The translations under genes were made by a program, and so were the position numbers. From positions 1 through 58,753 of the forward strand of contig SZYA01000046.1 of the NCBI GenBank assembly GCA_005843815.1: 58,753 bases of DNA, written 5' to 3'. This DNA is from Chlorobium sp. (GTDB taxonomy: Bacteria; Bacteroidota; Chlorobiia; Chlorobiales; Chlorobiaceae). Positions 1 through 8,931 of the stretch are shown here, piece after piece. Positions within the stretch are counted from its first letter, which is position 1. Each line of letters starts with the position of its first letter. Under the pieces are notes generated by a model that made no database searches, was not told the origin of the DNA, and saw only the letters and a program-made list of their open reading frames with translations.

Positions 1-1
1 C

Positions 2-400
2 CTCCATCAGAGCGTCTCGACAAGTTGCGCCGAGTGCCATCGCACGACCAAATGGAAACCGGCAACTTTTGACCATAAAAATCTTGCCGCTACGGCAGGA
101 AAAAACTGCATCACCTGCCACAAAGCTGACAGGCCTGCGGACAACCTCCATCAGAGCGTCTCGACAAGTTGCGCCGAGTGCCATCGCACGACCAAATGGA
201 AACCGGCAACTTTCGACCATAAAAATCTTGCCGCTGCGGCAGGAAAAAACTGCATCACCTGCCACAAAGCTGATCTACCAAAGGACAATCTGCACCGTCA
301 ATCGCAGTCAAACTGTGGAACATGCCATAGAACCACCAAATGGAAACCGGCAACATTCGACCACAACCGTTATTTCAGGCTCGACAGCGATCACCGGGTA
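2..400 (+). repeat. 144-bp (48-aa) tandem coding repeats, about 2.7 units, two near-identical
   Basis: Unit CTCCATCAGAGCGTCTCGACAAGTTGCGCCGAGTGCC starts at 2 and 146; a diverged unit (CTGCACCGTCAATCGCAG...) starts at 290. Confidence 0.9.
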
Positions 401-574
401 AGCTGCAAAACCTGTCACACTGATGCCAGTAACTATAAAAAGTATACCTGTTACAACTGTCATGAGCACACGGAGGCACGCATGGCATACAAACATCGTA
501 AAGAGGGAATCTCCAATTATCAGAATTGCGCAAAATGCCATCGTAATGGCGAAGCAGAGGGAGGTGACGATTAA
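2..574 (+). CDS. multiheme c-type cytochrome, C-terminal part (5'-truncated by window edge)
   Basis: Open frame 2 from the window edge to TAA at 572-574: ...SCAECHRTTKWKPATFDHKNLAATAGKNCITCHKAD... At least 8 CxxCH heme motifs (CAECH x2, CITCH x2, CGTCH, CKTCH, CYNCH, CAKCH). Not in the ORF track because it has no start in the window. Confidence 0.9.
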   Translation, partial: LHQSVSTSCAECHRTTKWKPATFDHKNLAATAGKNCITCHKADRPADNLHQSVSTSCAECHRTTKWKPATFDHKNLAAAAGKNCITCHKADLPKDNLHRQSQSNCGTCHRTTKWKPATFDHNRYFRLDSDHRVSCKTCHTDASNYKKYTCYNCHEHTEARMAYKHRKEGISNYQNCAKCHRNGEAEGGDD

Positions 575-696
575 TGCTGCCCGGTGTGGAGAAGATCTCG
601 CGGCAGCAAAATAAAAAATGCTTACATTGCGACGTTTAGATGTTGTAGGCGTTCTGTAACGTCTTCTGATGTAATCACCATAATCCTTTGACCGAT

Positions 697-957
697 ATGC
701 CACAAGAAGAGAGTATACAAAAGCCTCAGACTACAATAACACTCCAGGAGCTTCCACTGGGAGCCAAAGTGCTCATACCAGTCCTTGGTATCCCTTTAGC
801 TCTTCATGCCTTGACCGGCGCAGCCGTTGGCGCAGCCGTTGGAGCATTGACCTTTGCCGTCGGAGCGCTCTTTGTTGGGGTCACTCAAGGCAAATTACCC
901 AAACCTCCTGGGCAGTCATCGCAAAAAAGCACCGTTCCACCAGAAACAACGGCATGA
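697..957 (+). CDS. small hypothetical membrane protein
   Basis: ORF with a hydrophobic Ala/Gly/Val-rich core (VLIPVLGIPLALHALTGAAVGAAVGALTFAVGALFVG); overlaps the NUDIX start (ATGA). Confidence 0.6.
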   Translation: MPQEESIQKPQTTITLQELPLGAKVLIPVLGIPLALHALTGAAVGAAVGALTFAVGALFVGVTQGKLPKPPGQSSQKSTVPPETTA

Positions 958-1349
958 GGCACCAGGGGGCCAGCATCATTTTTGTCAATAGCTCCGGTCA
1001 GGTCTTACTGGTGCTCAGGGATGACATTCCGTCAATAGCCTCTCCCGGAATGTGGGATTTACCGGGTGGGCATATTGAAGAGCATGAGAGCGCCGAAGAG
1101 TGTGTTGTGAGGGAGATGCTTGAAGAGATGGAGATCAACGTTGAAGGGTGCACGCTTTTCCGCAGCTACGAATTTTCTGATCGAAAAGAGTACATCTTTA
1201 CGCTACAGGTCGATTTTGAACCTCGCAATATTATTCTGCATGAAGGGCAGATGATCCGGTGGTTTTCCAAAGAAGAAGCCGCAAAAACCAAACTAGCCTG
1301 CGGCTTCAACAAAGTTCTCTCTGACTACTTTAACAGCCAGCAGAGATAA
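954..1349 (+). CDS. NUDIX hydrolase
   Basis: Nudix-box-like GGHIEEHESAEECVVREMLEEMEI. Confidence 0.88.
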   Translation: MRHQGASIIFVNSSGQVLLVLRDDIPSIASPGMWDLPGGHIEEHESAEECVVREMLEEMEINVEGCTLFRSYEFSDRKEYIFTLQVDFEPRNIILHEGQMIRWFSKEEAAKTKLACGFNKVLSDYFNSQQR

Positions 1350-1377
1350 CTTCACAGCACAAATACCGGGGGTAACT

Positions 1378-2313
1378 TTACCGTATTGTTTCGAGGAACC
1401 GCTCGGCATCAATAGCAGCCATACATCCTGTCCCCACAGCAGTCACTGCCTGTCGATAAGAGTTATCCTGAACATCACCACAGGCAAAAACCCCCGAAAC
1501 ATTGGTCTCTGTTGACGATTTCCTGGTTATAAGGTAACCATAGTCATCAAGATCAAGCTGATCCTTGAACAAACCAGAATTTGGCGCATGACCAATGCCA
1601 AGAAAAACGCCATCACAAGCATGCTCTGAAAACGCACCAGTCACCACATTTTTCAAACGGACTCCGGTTACCTTCTGACCATCACCAAGAATTTCATCAA
1701 CAACCTCACTGAGCATCATGCTGATTTTTGGATTTTTTCTGATGCGAAGGGTCATAATTTTCGATGCGCGAAACTCTTCACGGCGGTGTACAATAACCAC
1801 TTCTGAGGCAAATTTCGTTAAAAAGAGAGCCTCCTCCATTGCCGTATCACCACCACCAACCACAAAAACCTTGCAATCACGAAAGAAAAATCCATCGCAG
1901 GTTGCACAGGCAGAGACACCTTTGCCACGATAGCGATTTTCTGATTCCAAGCCGAGCCATTTGGCATTGGCTCCCGTAGCAACAATAAGTGAGTGGGTTA
2001 AAAATTCGCGACCATCCTCAAGCGTAAGGCAAAATGGACTTCTTGAAAGATCAACATCCGTAACACTCCCCCCCACAAACTCCGCGCCAAACTTTGCCGC
2101 CTGCTCACGCATTTTAGCCATCAGTTCCGGCCCACGAATACCCTCCGGGAAACCTGGAAAATTCTCTATCTCCGTCGTAATCATAAGCTGGCCACCCGGC
2201 TGCATACCCTCAATAACCAAAGGAGTGATATTTGCCCTCCCCAGGTATATGGCCGCAGTATATCCGGCAGGACCGGTTCCCATGATAACAAGATCGCGTA
2301 CGTTACTCTCCAT
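1378..2313 (-). CDS. trxB: thioredoxin-disulfide reductase
   Basis: GTGPAGYTAAIYLGRA, CATCDGFFF active site, GGGDTAMEEA. The internal Met at 2313 is preferred over the ORF-track start. Confidence 0.95.
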   Translation of the reverse strand: MESNVRDLVIMGTGPAGYTAAIYLGRANITPLVIEGMQPGGQLMITTEIENFPGFPEGIRGPELMAKMREQAAKFGAEFVGGSVTDVDLSRSPFCLTLEDGREFLTHSLIVATGANAKWLGLESENRYRGKGVSACATCDGFFFRDCKVFVVGGGDTAMEEALFLTKFASEVVIVHRREEFRASKIMTLRIRKNPKISMMLSEVVDEILGDGQKVTGVRLKNVVTGAFSEHACDGVFLGIGHAPNSGLFKDQLDLDDYGYLITRKSSTETNVSGVFACGDVQDNSYRQAVTAVGTGCMAAIDAERFLETIR

Positions 2314-2400
2314 GATGCTTTTTCGGACAGGAATGAATAAAGGAAAGCTGGCTACCCATGGTGATAATCCTGAGCAGCCAGCATTGTTACTCTCGCTCAA

Positions 2401-2730
2401 TCAGCCGATATGCTCATCGATTTTCTTGGCGATCATGTTTTTTGGCATGGCACCAAGCATCTGGTCGACAACCTGGCCATTCTTGAAAACAAGCAGGGAG
2501 GGGATGCTCCTTATACCATACTGTGCGGCAATATTGGGGTTCTCATCAACGTTGACTTTTGCAATAATGGCCCGTCCTTCGTAATCGCCGGCAAGCTCCT
2601 CAATAACAGGACCGAGCACCATACACGGGCCACACCATGCCGCCCAAAAATCAACCAGCGCAACCTTGTCAGAATCAAGTATCTCCGACTTGAAATTCTG
2701 GTCTGTGGCCACAAGATATTTTCCACTCAT
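2401..2730 (-). CDS. trxA: thioredoxin
   Basis: VDFWAAWCGPCMVLGPVIEELA active site; 109 aa. Confidence 0.96.
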   Translation of the reverse strand: MSGKYLVATDQNFKSEILDSDKVALVDFWAAWCGPCMVLGPVIEELAGDYEGRAIIAKVNVDENPNIAAQYGIRSIPSLLVFKNGQVVDQMLGAMPKNMIAKKIDEHIG

Positions 2731-2829
2731 TATTTTTATCTACCGGTTTTAAATTAATAATCAGTCTTGACAATACAATGACAAACAACAGTTCAAGAAA
2801 GTAATAAAATTCTTCTTAAACAAGGCATC

Positions 2830-5800
2830 CTATCCAGAAATCCGCACGTTATCAGTACCAAGAATCTTCTCAAGCTTTTCAATGGTAGCCTCAACTGGAT
2901 CGACAGGGGTACTTCGGGCAAAAAGAGTGATGGTCTCAATGTTATCTCCCGATTGCGCCTTCACCTCGAACTCAACCGGTGTGCCGCCCTTGCTGGAATC
3001 AAAAATTTTCCGCACCTCCCCAAGTTTTTCAATCTGCAGAGGATCATCGGCATCAATGTTAAGAACAAGTTTCTTGACAAGGGTGTGCCTCACCTTTTTA
3101 ATCGGCACAACGTCCCTGACAAGCAGCTTGAGCATACCACCACTCACCTCTCCTTCAGCCACAAGCATCAGCACCTCCTCTGGACTGATGAGATGGCCAT
3201 ACTGCTCATAGAGACTTGCAAAAACGGTAAAATCGGCCTTGCCGGTAAAATCCTCGATAGTACCAAAAAGCATCTGCTTTCCCTTCTTGTCCTGGTGGTG
3301 CTTCACCGATACTATAACACCGATCACCTTGTACTGCTTGGCCGCAACAACCTCTTTTGCCTGAAGCTGAAGCGTGGTAAACGCCTGCCAGTCTCGACGG
3401 TACGTCTCGAGTGGATGGTGGCTCAGGTAAAAACCAACCAGCCTCTTTTCATGAAGAAGTTTTTCCGCTTCAGGCATCATCTCCGCAGACTCCATGTCGG
3501 GATAGTGCGCCTCCTCAAGCTCCGCGCCATCCTCAGCCGAAAAAAAACCACACTGCCCAAGGGTCACTGAACGATTCTGCATCTGCCCGAACTTGATAGC
3601 CTTGTCAACATTGGCAAGCAGTTTTGCGCGATGCTGGTCAATCTCGTCGAACGCCCCTGAAAGAATAAGGCATTCAAGCGCCTTGCGGTTCATAACCCGA
3701 AGATCGACCGATACAGCCAGATCAAAGAGATTGACAAAATCACGTTTTCGACGCATCCTTGAGGTAACAACCGCCTTTGCCGCACCACCAACCTGCTTGA
3801 TGGCGCTGAGACCAACCCGGATGAATGAGCGCCCGTCAGCATCCTCCACCGAAAAAAGCGCATCACTTTTGTTGATTGATGGGGGAAGCGTTGCTATGCC
3901 AAAACTTTTCGCCTCATCAGTCAAATGCTTCATCCGTTCAATATCACCAATTTCACTGTTCAGGACAGCCGTCACAAACTCAATCGTGTAGTGAGCCTTG
4001 AGGTAGCCAGTCCAGTAGGCAAGCACTCCATAAGCCGCAGAGTGGCTCTTGTTAAAACCATACCCGGCAAATTCGGCCATCAGTTCAAAAACCCTTGTTG
4101 CAAGCGTATCATGCACCCCCTGATCAATAGCACCTTTGACAAAATCAGCTTTGTACTTCTCCATAATTTCAGGCTTCTTTTTACCCATCGCCTTGCGCAG
4201 ATTATCCGCCTTGGCAAGCGAAAAGCCACCCATCACCTGTGAAATCTGCATCACCTGCTCCTGATAGACAATAACACCGTAGGTCTCCTTCAGAATACCC
4301 TCAAGCATCGGGTGCATATAATCGATTGCCTCCCTTCCATGCTTGCGATCGACAAAGAGATCCACGGCATTGCGACGCTCGTCAATCCGCGCATTGAGAG
4401 CGCCCGGACGGTAGAGAGCGCTCATGGCGATGATATCGCCAATCTGGGTGGGCTGCAAGCGGGTCATGTAACTCTGCATACCGGATGACTCAAACTGGAA
4501 AATACCGGCCATCTTCCCCTCCTGAAAAATCTTGAAGGTCTTGCGATCGGTCATTGGCACCTTCTCAAGCTCAATATCAAGATTGTGGCGCCGTTTGATC
4601 ATCTTCAGCGTCTCATCAATAACGGCAAGCGTCTCAAGACCGAGATAATCGATCTTGAGCAGTCCGGAGGTCTCTATCCAGTTCTTGTCGAACTGGGTTA
4701 CCACCTGTTTCTCCTCACTGCCAACCGATGCTTTGCCCTTTACCTGTTCAGGTGCATCAAGATCAAACTCATCGGCAAACATGCGCACCTCGGTCTCAAT
4801 CTTGTTGGAGACATAGAGCGGAACCTGCTCCTCCAGCGGACCATCGGTAATCACCACCGCTCCGGCGTGCATGGAGACGTTACGTGCCCGCCCCTCAAGC
4901 GCACGGGCTGAGGCCATCAGTTCACGCAGTTCAGGAGTACTTTCAGCCAGTTGCTTCAGCTCTCTGGCTTCGTTCAGCGCCTTTTCAAGGGTAATACCAG
5001 GCTTGACAGGAACCAGTTTTGCCAGTTTATCCACCAGAGTGAGTGGAACCTCAAGCGCCCGACCCGCATCACGAATTGCCGCCTTGGCACCAAAGGTACC
5101 GATGGCAATAACCTTGGCAACACTCTCGGCACCATACTTTTCAACCGTATATTCGAGAACCTTCTGCTTGCCAACAGGGGTAAAATCAATATCGATATCA
5201 GGCATTGAGGAGCGCTCAGGATTAAGAAATCGCTCAAAAAGCAGCTTGTACTTCAGCGGATCAATCCTGGTGATACCGGTAAGATAGGCGACAATACTCC
5301 CCGCCGCTGATCCCCGGCCAGGACCAACCGAATAACCAAGGCGCCTTGATGCTGCAATAAGGTCGCTGACAATAAGAAAGTAGGAGCTGAAGCCCATCTT
5401 TTCAATCACCCCGAGTTCGAGTTCTATTCTCGCCTTCACCTCTTCGGCAGAGATGCCATCGACCGAAGCATCAGTATACTTCTCCCTGGCCCCCTCCCAA
5501 GTGAGATGACGAAGATATTCCGCCTCATTATCAAACCCCTCGGGCAGAGGGAAATGCGGCAGCACAGGCTCCTTGTCACCAAATTGGTAGGAGCACTTTT
5601 CCGCAATGCGCACCGTATTGGTCAACTCCCCATGCTCATCACTGAAGAGTGCGCTCATCTCCTCAGAGGATTTCAGGTAATGGTCACTCCCCTCAAGTGC
5701 AAGCAAATTCGGGCTGGAAAGCTTCTCCTTGGTTCGATTTGCCACCATTGCCCTGTAACAGCCGGCATCCTTTCGCTCGAGATAGTGAACATTATTGGTG

Positions 5801-6399
5801 GCAACCAGCTCAACAGAAAATTTTTCCCCAAGTGCAATAATCTGCTCGTTGAGCTTTTCATCAAACGGGGTCTGATGACGCTGGAGCTCCAGATAGAAAT
5901 TATCACCAAAAATCTCCTGATAGTAAGCGGTGAAGGTTTCAGCCTCATCAAGAGCGCCAGCAAGCAGTGCCCTCCCTATTCTTCCCGACGAGTAACCTGA
6001 AAGAGCAACAAGCCCCTCATGATAGCGCTCAAGCAGACGGCTCTCAATGTGCGGCATACCATTCAGAAATCCATCTTTTGCCGCTCTCGACAAAAGAATA
6101 CAGAGATTTTTGTATCCCACCTCATTCTGTACCAGCACAATCAGCGAAGGAGAGACCGGAACACGCCGACCCTGATGGGCATCAGCTTCAAGCAGCAGAA
6201 GTTCACTGCCGATAATAAGACGCACACCAGCATTTTTCGCCTCACTGAAAAGCTCCGGCATGTTAAACATGGCGCAATAATCGGTAACTGCAATACTTTT
6301 CATGCCAAACTTCAACGCTGCGGCAAACAACTCATAGGGAAAAATTGGACTGCTCTGCATGGAGTAGTGCGTATGAGCGTGCAAGTGTATAAAATCCAT
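2830..6399 (-). CDS. dnaE: DNA polymerase III alpha subunit
   Basis: N-terminal PHP motif MDFIHLHAHTHYSM, polymerase motifs SVGPGRGSAAGSIVAYLTGITRIDP and PDIDIDF, C-terminal OB-fold. Start chosen at MDFIHLHAH. Confidence 0.95.
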   Translation of the reverse strand: MDFIHLHAHTHYSMQSSPIFPYELFAAALKFGMKSIAVTDYCAMFNMPELFSEAKNAGVRLIIGSELLLLEADAHQGRRVPVSPSLIVLVQNEVGYKNLCILLSRAAKDGFLNGMPHIESRLLERYHEGLVALSGYSSGRIGRALLAGALDEAETFTAYYQEIFGDNFYLELQRHQTPFDEKLNEQIIALGEKFSVELVATNNVHYLERKDAGCYRAMVANRTKEKLSSPNLLALEGSDHYLKSSEEMSALFSDEHGELTNTVRIAEKCSYQFGDKEPVLPHFPLPEGFDNEAEYLRHLTWEGAREKYTDASVDGISAEEVKARIELELGVIEKMGFSSYFLIVSDLIAASRRLGYSVGPGRGSAAGSIVAYLTGITRIDPLKYKLLFERFLNPERSSMPDIDIDFTPVGKQKVLEYTVEKYGAESVAKVIAIGTFGAKAAIRDAGRALEVPLTLVDKLAKLVPVKPGITLEKALNEARELKQLAESTPELRELMASARALEGRARNVSMHAGAVVITDGPLEEQVPLYVSNKIETEVRMFADEFDLDAPEQVKGKASVGSEEKQVVTQFDKNWIETSGLLKIDYLGLETLAVIDETLKMIKRRHNLDIELEKVPMTDRKTFKIFQEGKMAGIFQFESSGMQSYMTRLQPTQIGDIIAMSALYRPGALNARIDERRNAVDLFVDRKHGREAIDYMHPMLEGILKETYGVIVYQEQVMQISQVMGGFSLAKADNLRKAMGKKKPEIMEKYKADFVKGAIDQGVHDTLATRVFELMAEFAGYGFNKSHSAAYGVLAYWTGYLKAHYTIEFVTAVLNSEIGDIERMKHLTDEAKSFGIATLPPSINKSDALFSVEDADGRSFIRVGLSAIKQVGGAAKAVVTSRMRRKRDFVNLFDLAVSVDLRVMNRKALECLILSGAFDEIDQHRAKLLANVDKAIKFGQMQNRSVTLGQCGFFSAEDGAELEEAHYPDMESAEMMPEAEKLLHEKRLVGFYLSHHPLETYRRDWQAFTTLQLQAKEVVAAKQYKVIGVIVSVKHHQDKKGKQMLFGTIEDFTGKADFTVFASLYEQYGHLISPEEVLMLVAEGEVSGGMLKLLVRDVVPIKKVRHTLVKKLVLNIDADDPLQIEKLGEVRKIFDSSKGGTPVEFEVKAQSGDNIETITLFARSTPVDPVEATIEKLEKILGTDNVRISG

Positions 6400-6574
6400 A
6401 ACAGACAAAAACCGATCATTTTTTGAGAAATTGTGAAGAGATGCCTCGTCAACAAACGACATACTATCAACTACAGAGCATTGGAAAGCCAAAATAGCAC
6501 ATTTTTTAACGAGAAATTTACCGATAATTCTTTCACTGTTTTATGGCCATAACGCTTTTTTTTATATTATGAGG

Positions 6575-6616
6575 GTAGTACTCTCCCTGTAGTACTCTCC
6601 CTGTAGTACTCTCCCC
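6575..6616. repeat. three tandem copies of a 14-bp direct repeat (GTAGTACTCTCCCT)
   Basis: GTAGTACTCTCCCT at 6575, 6589 and 6603; the last copy ends CCCC. Confidence 0.92.
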
Positions 6617-6631
6617 GCAATATTAAATGCC

Positions 6632-7849
6632 TTGAGAATTTTGGAGCAACATACCTACAATCAGTGCCCGATCTGTGGCTACCCACTCACCATGGACAAC
6701 GCAGTATGTCCCAGGTGCGGAAACGATATTTTTGAAGATATCTCTTCGCTTGACCAACAATCACCGGAATCTCACCATCATAACCTTGAGGATAAAAAAG
6801 CTGAGTGGTTCACCCGCTGCCTGACTGAAAAGCTTGATATTACCACAGACGACGCTGCGGTTCACCCTCGGCAAGAAAAAAATGAGCAGCCTGATAATAC
6901 ACCGCATGCTTACCAGAACAACAATGAGGAAGAGTACCTTCGCACTGTTTCAAGAGCAGAGGTAATACACGACTCTGCTGCCCGAAAAAAATGGTGGAAC
7001 AGCATCACCTCCGACTGGAAGGATGTCGTTAAAACAACCCTGAAGCTTAGCCGCGAGCCATCGGATAAAGAGCTGCTTGCCTTTTTTGAGACAACACATC
7101 TCCGATGCGACAATAGAAGAATTCACAATCTGTTACCCGTTCGTCTCCTTGAAAAGTTGCAGCACCTCCGTTGCGATGAGTCGCCTGTAGAAGCTCTTGA
7201 ACCTCTTATGCATCTCACAAAACTGCAGCACCTCTACGCCTTCGACTGCGATTTTGCATCGCTTGAGCCTATTCGTAACCTTGCAACCCTGAAACTTCTC
7301 TGGGTTTCAAGCACCCGGATAAACTCCCTTGAGCCAATCCGCCAGCTTTTCAATCTTGAAGAGCTCTATTGCTCCGAAACCACGATCACTGATCTCTCTC
7401 CTTTGAAAGGGCTGATCAAACTTCAAAAACTCAGTTGCTACAAAACAGCAGTCTCCTCCCTTGACCCAATTCGGAACCTTGAAAATCTCATTGAGCTTGG
7501 CATAAACAATTCAGGTATCAGCAATCTGGCACCACTCTCAGGGCTTAAAAATCTTGAATATCTCAGGTGCAACAAAACAGGTATCAAAAGTATTGAGAAG
7601 CTGAGAACTCTCACCGAGCTGCGAGAATTGAGCCTGGCACAAACACCCCTTGTCTCAATTGATGCGCTGGAAGAGCTTTATAACCTCGAAGAGCTTGATA
7701 TCTGCAATACCCTGGTCACCACCATCGGCCCCATAATGCATCTGCAGCACCTTGAAAAAATTGAACTTACAGCAGGCAGCATTTCCGATGAGGAGCTCGA
7801 ACGCTTTTTTGAACTCCATCCTGACTGCGAAGTGGTGCTCAAACCCTAA
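6632..7849 (+). CDS. leucine-rich-repeat protein with N-terminal zinc ribbon
   Basis: CPICGYPLTMDNAVCPRCG zinc ribbon, then about 22-aa internalin-like LRRs (LEPIRNLATLKLLWVSSTRINSLEPIRQLFNLEELYCSETTITDLSPLKGL...). TTG start. Confidence 0.85.
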   Translation: MRILEQHTYNQCPICGYPLTMDNAVCPRCGNDIFEDISSLDQQSPESHHHNLEDKKAEWFTRCLTEKLDITTDDAAVHPRQEKNEQPDNTPHAYQNNNEEEYLRTVSRAEVIHDSAARKKWWNSITSDWKDVVKTTLKLSREPSDKELLAFFETTHLRCDNRRIHNLLPVRLLEKLQHLRCDESPVEALEPLMHLTKLQHLYAFDCDFASLEPIRNLATLKLLWVSSTRINSLEPIRQLFNLEELYCSETTITDLSPLKGLIKLQKLSCYKTAVSSLDPIRNLENLIELGINNSGISNLAPLSGLKNLEYLRCNKTGIKSIEKLRTLTELRELSLAQTPLVSIDALEELYNLEELDICNTLVTTIGPIMHLQHLEKIELTAGSISDEELERFFELHPDCEVVLKP

Positions 7850-7893
7850 CAAATAAAATCGCCAGCATGGATTGATATTAAAATTTGGTGCTG

Positions 7894-7930
7894 AAAGCCA
7901 TTTTTATTATCATAACAAGATGGCTTTTTT
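7894..7930 (+). terminator. putative rho-independent terminator after the LRR gene
   Basis: AAAGCCAT (7894-7901) pairs with ATGGCTTT (7920-7927), followed by T-run. Confidence 0.5.
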
Positions 7931-8011
7931 ACACCGCCCGACACCTCAGCGGCATAACCGTAGATAGACCGTGCGGCTTTTTTTCACCTCAATAACAATG
8001 GAGTGGCGCTC

Positions 8012-8866
8012 ATGACAAAAAAAGCTTTACTTGTCGGAATTAATGATTATGCCCCTGTTGGTGCAGGTGGGCCTGATCTGCGTGGATGCGTAAACGATGT
8101 TCAGGATATGGCCAACACCCTCTCAGTTCTCGACATTGTGCCTGCAAGCCCGACAACAATGCGTATTCTTACCGATGCTCGAGCAACCAGAGGCACTATA
8201 ATGAGTGGACTGAAATGGCTGACAACCGGAGCAAAAAGTGGTGACCTCCTGATATTCCACTACTCTGGCCATGGTTCGCAAGTGATTGATGTAGAGGGAG
8301 ATGAGCCTGACGGAAAAGATGAAACCATCTGTCCTCACGACTTTGCATCTGCGGGCATGATCAAAGATGACGATTTGCGCCAGGCATTTGCCAACCTTCC
8401 TGCCGGAGTTAATCTTGATGTTATTCTCGACTCCTGCCATTCAGGCAGCGGAACCAGAGAGTTAGCCGCACTTGCAACCACCGGTGATGCACTGAGTGTC
8501 AGCTACCGGTTTGTTGAACCACCCATCGACTGGGGCTTCTTCCTTGATGCAAATCCTTCGCTCCCGGTGCGCGGTATACTCAAGCCCAAAAAAGGAGTAA
8601 AGGACATAAGCATTGCAGCAGGCTTGAATCACGTCTTGTGGGCAGGCTGCCGCGACAACCAAACCTCAGCAGAAGCGGCTATCGGGGGTATTTACAGAGG
8701 AGTATTCACCTATAACTTTTGCAAGGTTTTAAGGGGTGCTGGCGTAACAATCACAAGGAAAAACCTTGACAGTCAGGTAGCAAGAAATATCAAGGCTATG
8801 GGCTATGCACAGATACCGCAGCTTGAGGGTACTTCGGCCTCTTGCGCCCAGCAAGCATTCACGTAA
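8012..8866 (+). CDS. metacaspase-like peptidase C14 family protein
   Basis: KALLVGINDY start, catalytic His motif HYSGHGSQ, catalytic Cys motif DVILDSCHSGSG. Confidence 0.9.
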   Translation: MTKKALLVGINDYAPVGAGGPDLRGCVNDVQDMANTLSVLDIVPASPTTMRILTDARATRGTIMSGLKWLTTGAKSGDLLIFHYSGHGSQVIDVEGDEPDGKDETICPHDFASAGMIKDDDLRQAFANLPAGVNLDVILDSCHSGSGTRELAALATTGDALSVSYRFVEPPIDWGFFLDANPSLPVRGILKPKKGVKDISIAAGLNHVLWAGCRDNQTSAEAAIGGIYRGVFTYNFCKVLRGAGVTITRKNLDSQVARNIKAMGYAQIPQLEGTSASCAQQAFT

Positions 8867-8920
8867 CCACTGATCAGTGGCGATGTCGGCAATCACTCTT
8901 GCCGACATCGCCACTGATTA
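8867..8920. terminator. strong intergenic hairpin between convergent genes
   Basis: CAGTGGCGATGTCGGCAA (8875-8892), loop TCACTC, TTGCCGACATCGCCACTG (8899-8916): 18-bp perfect stem. It overlaps the 14-bp palindrome CCACTGATCAGTGG (8867-8880). Confidence 0.6.
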
Positions 8921-8931
8921 TCAGGATTCAA

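Noticed and set aside
308-703. 131-aa minus-strand ORF over the left-edge region
   Set aside because: Antisense to the multiheme cytochrome frame with eight CxxCH motifs; no recognisable domain.
2953-5287. Multiple plus-strand ORFs (e.g. 2953-3570, 4871-5287) inside dnaE
   Set aside because: Shadow ORFs antisense to a clearly conserved DNA polymerase III alpha gene.
6575-6616. 14-bp repeats as a CRISPR array
   Set aside because: Repeats are contiguous with no spacers and too short.
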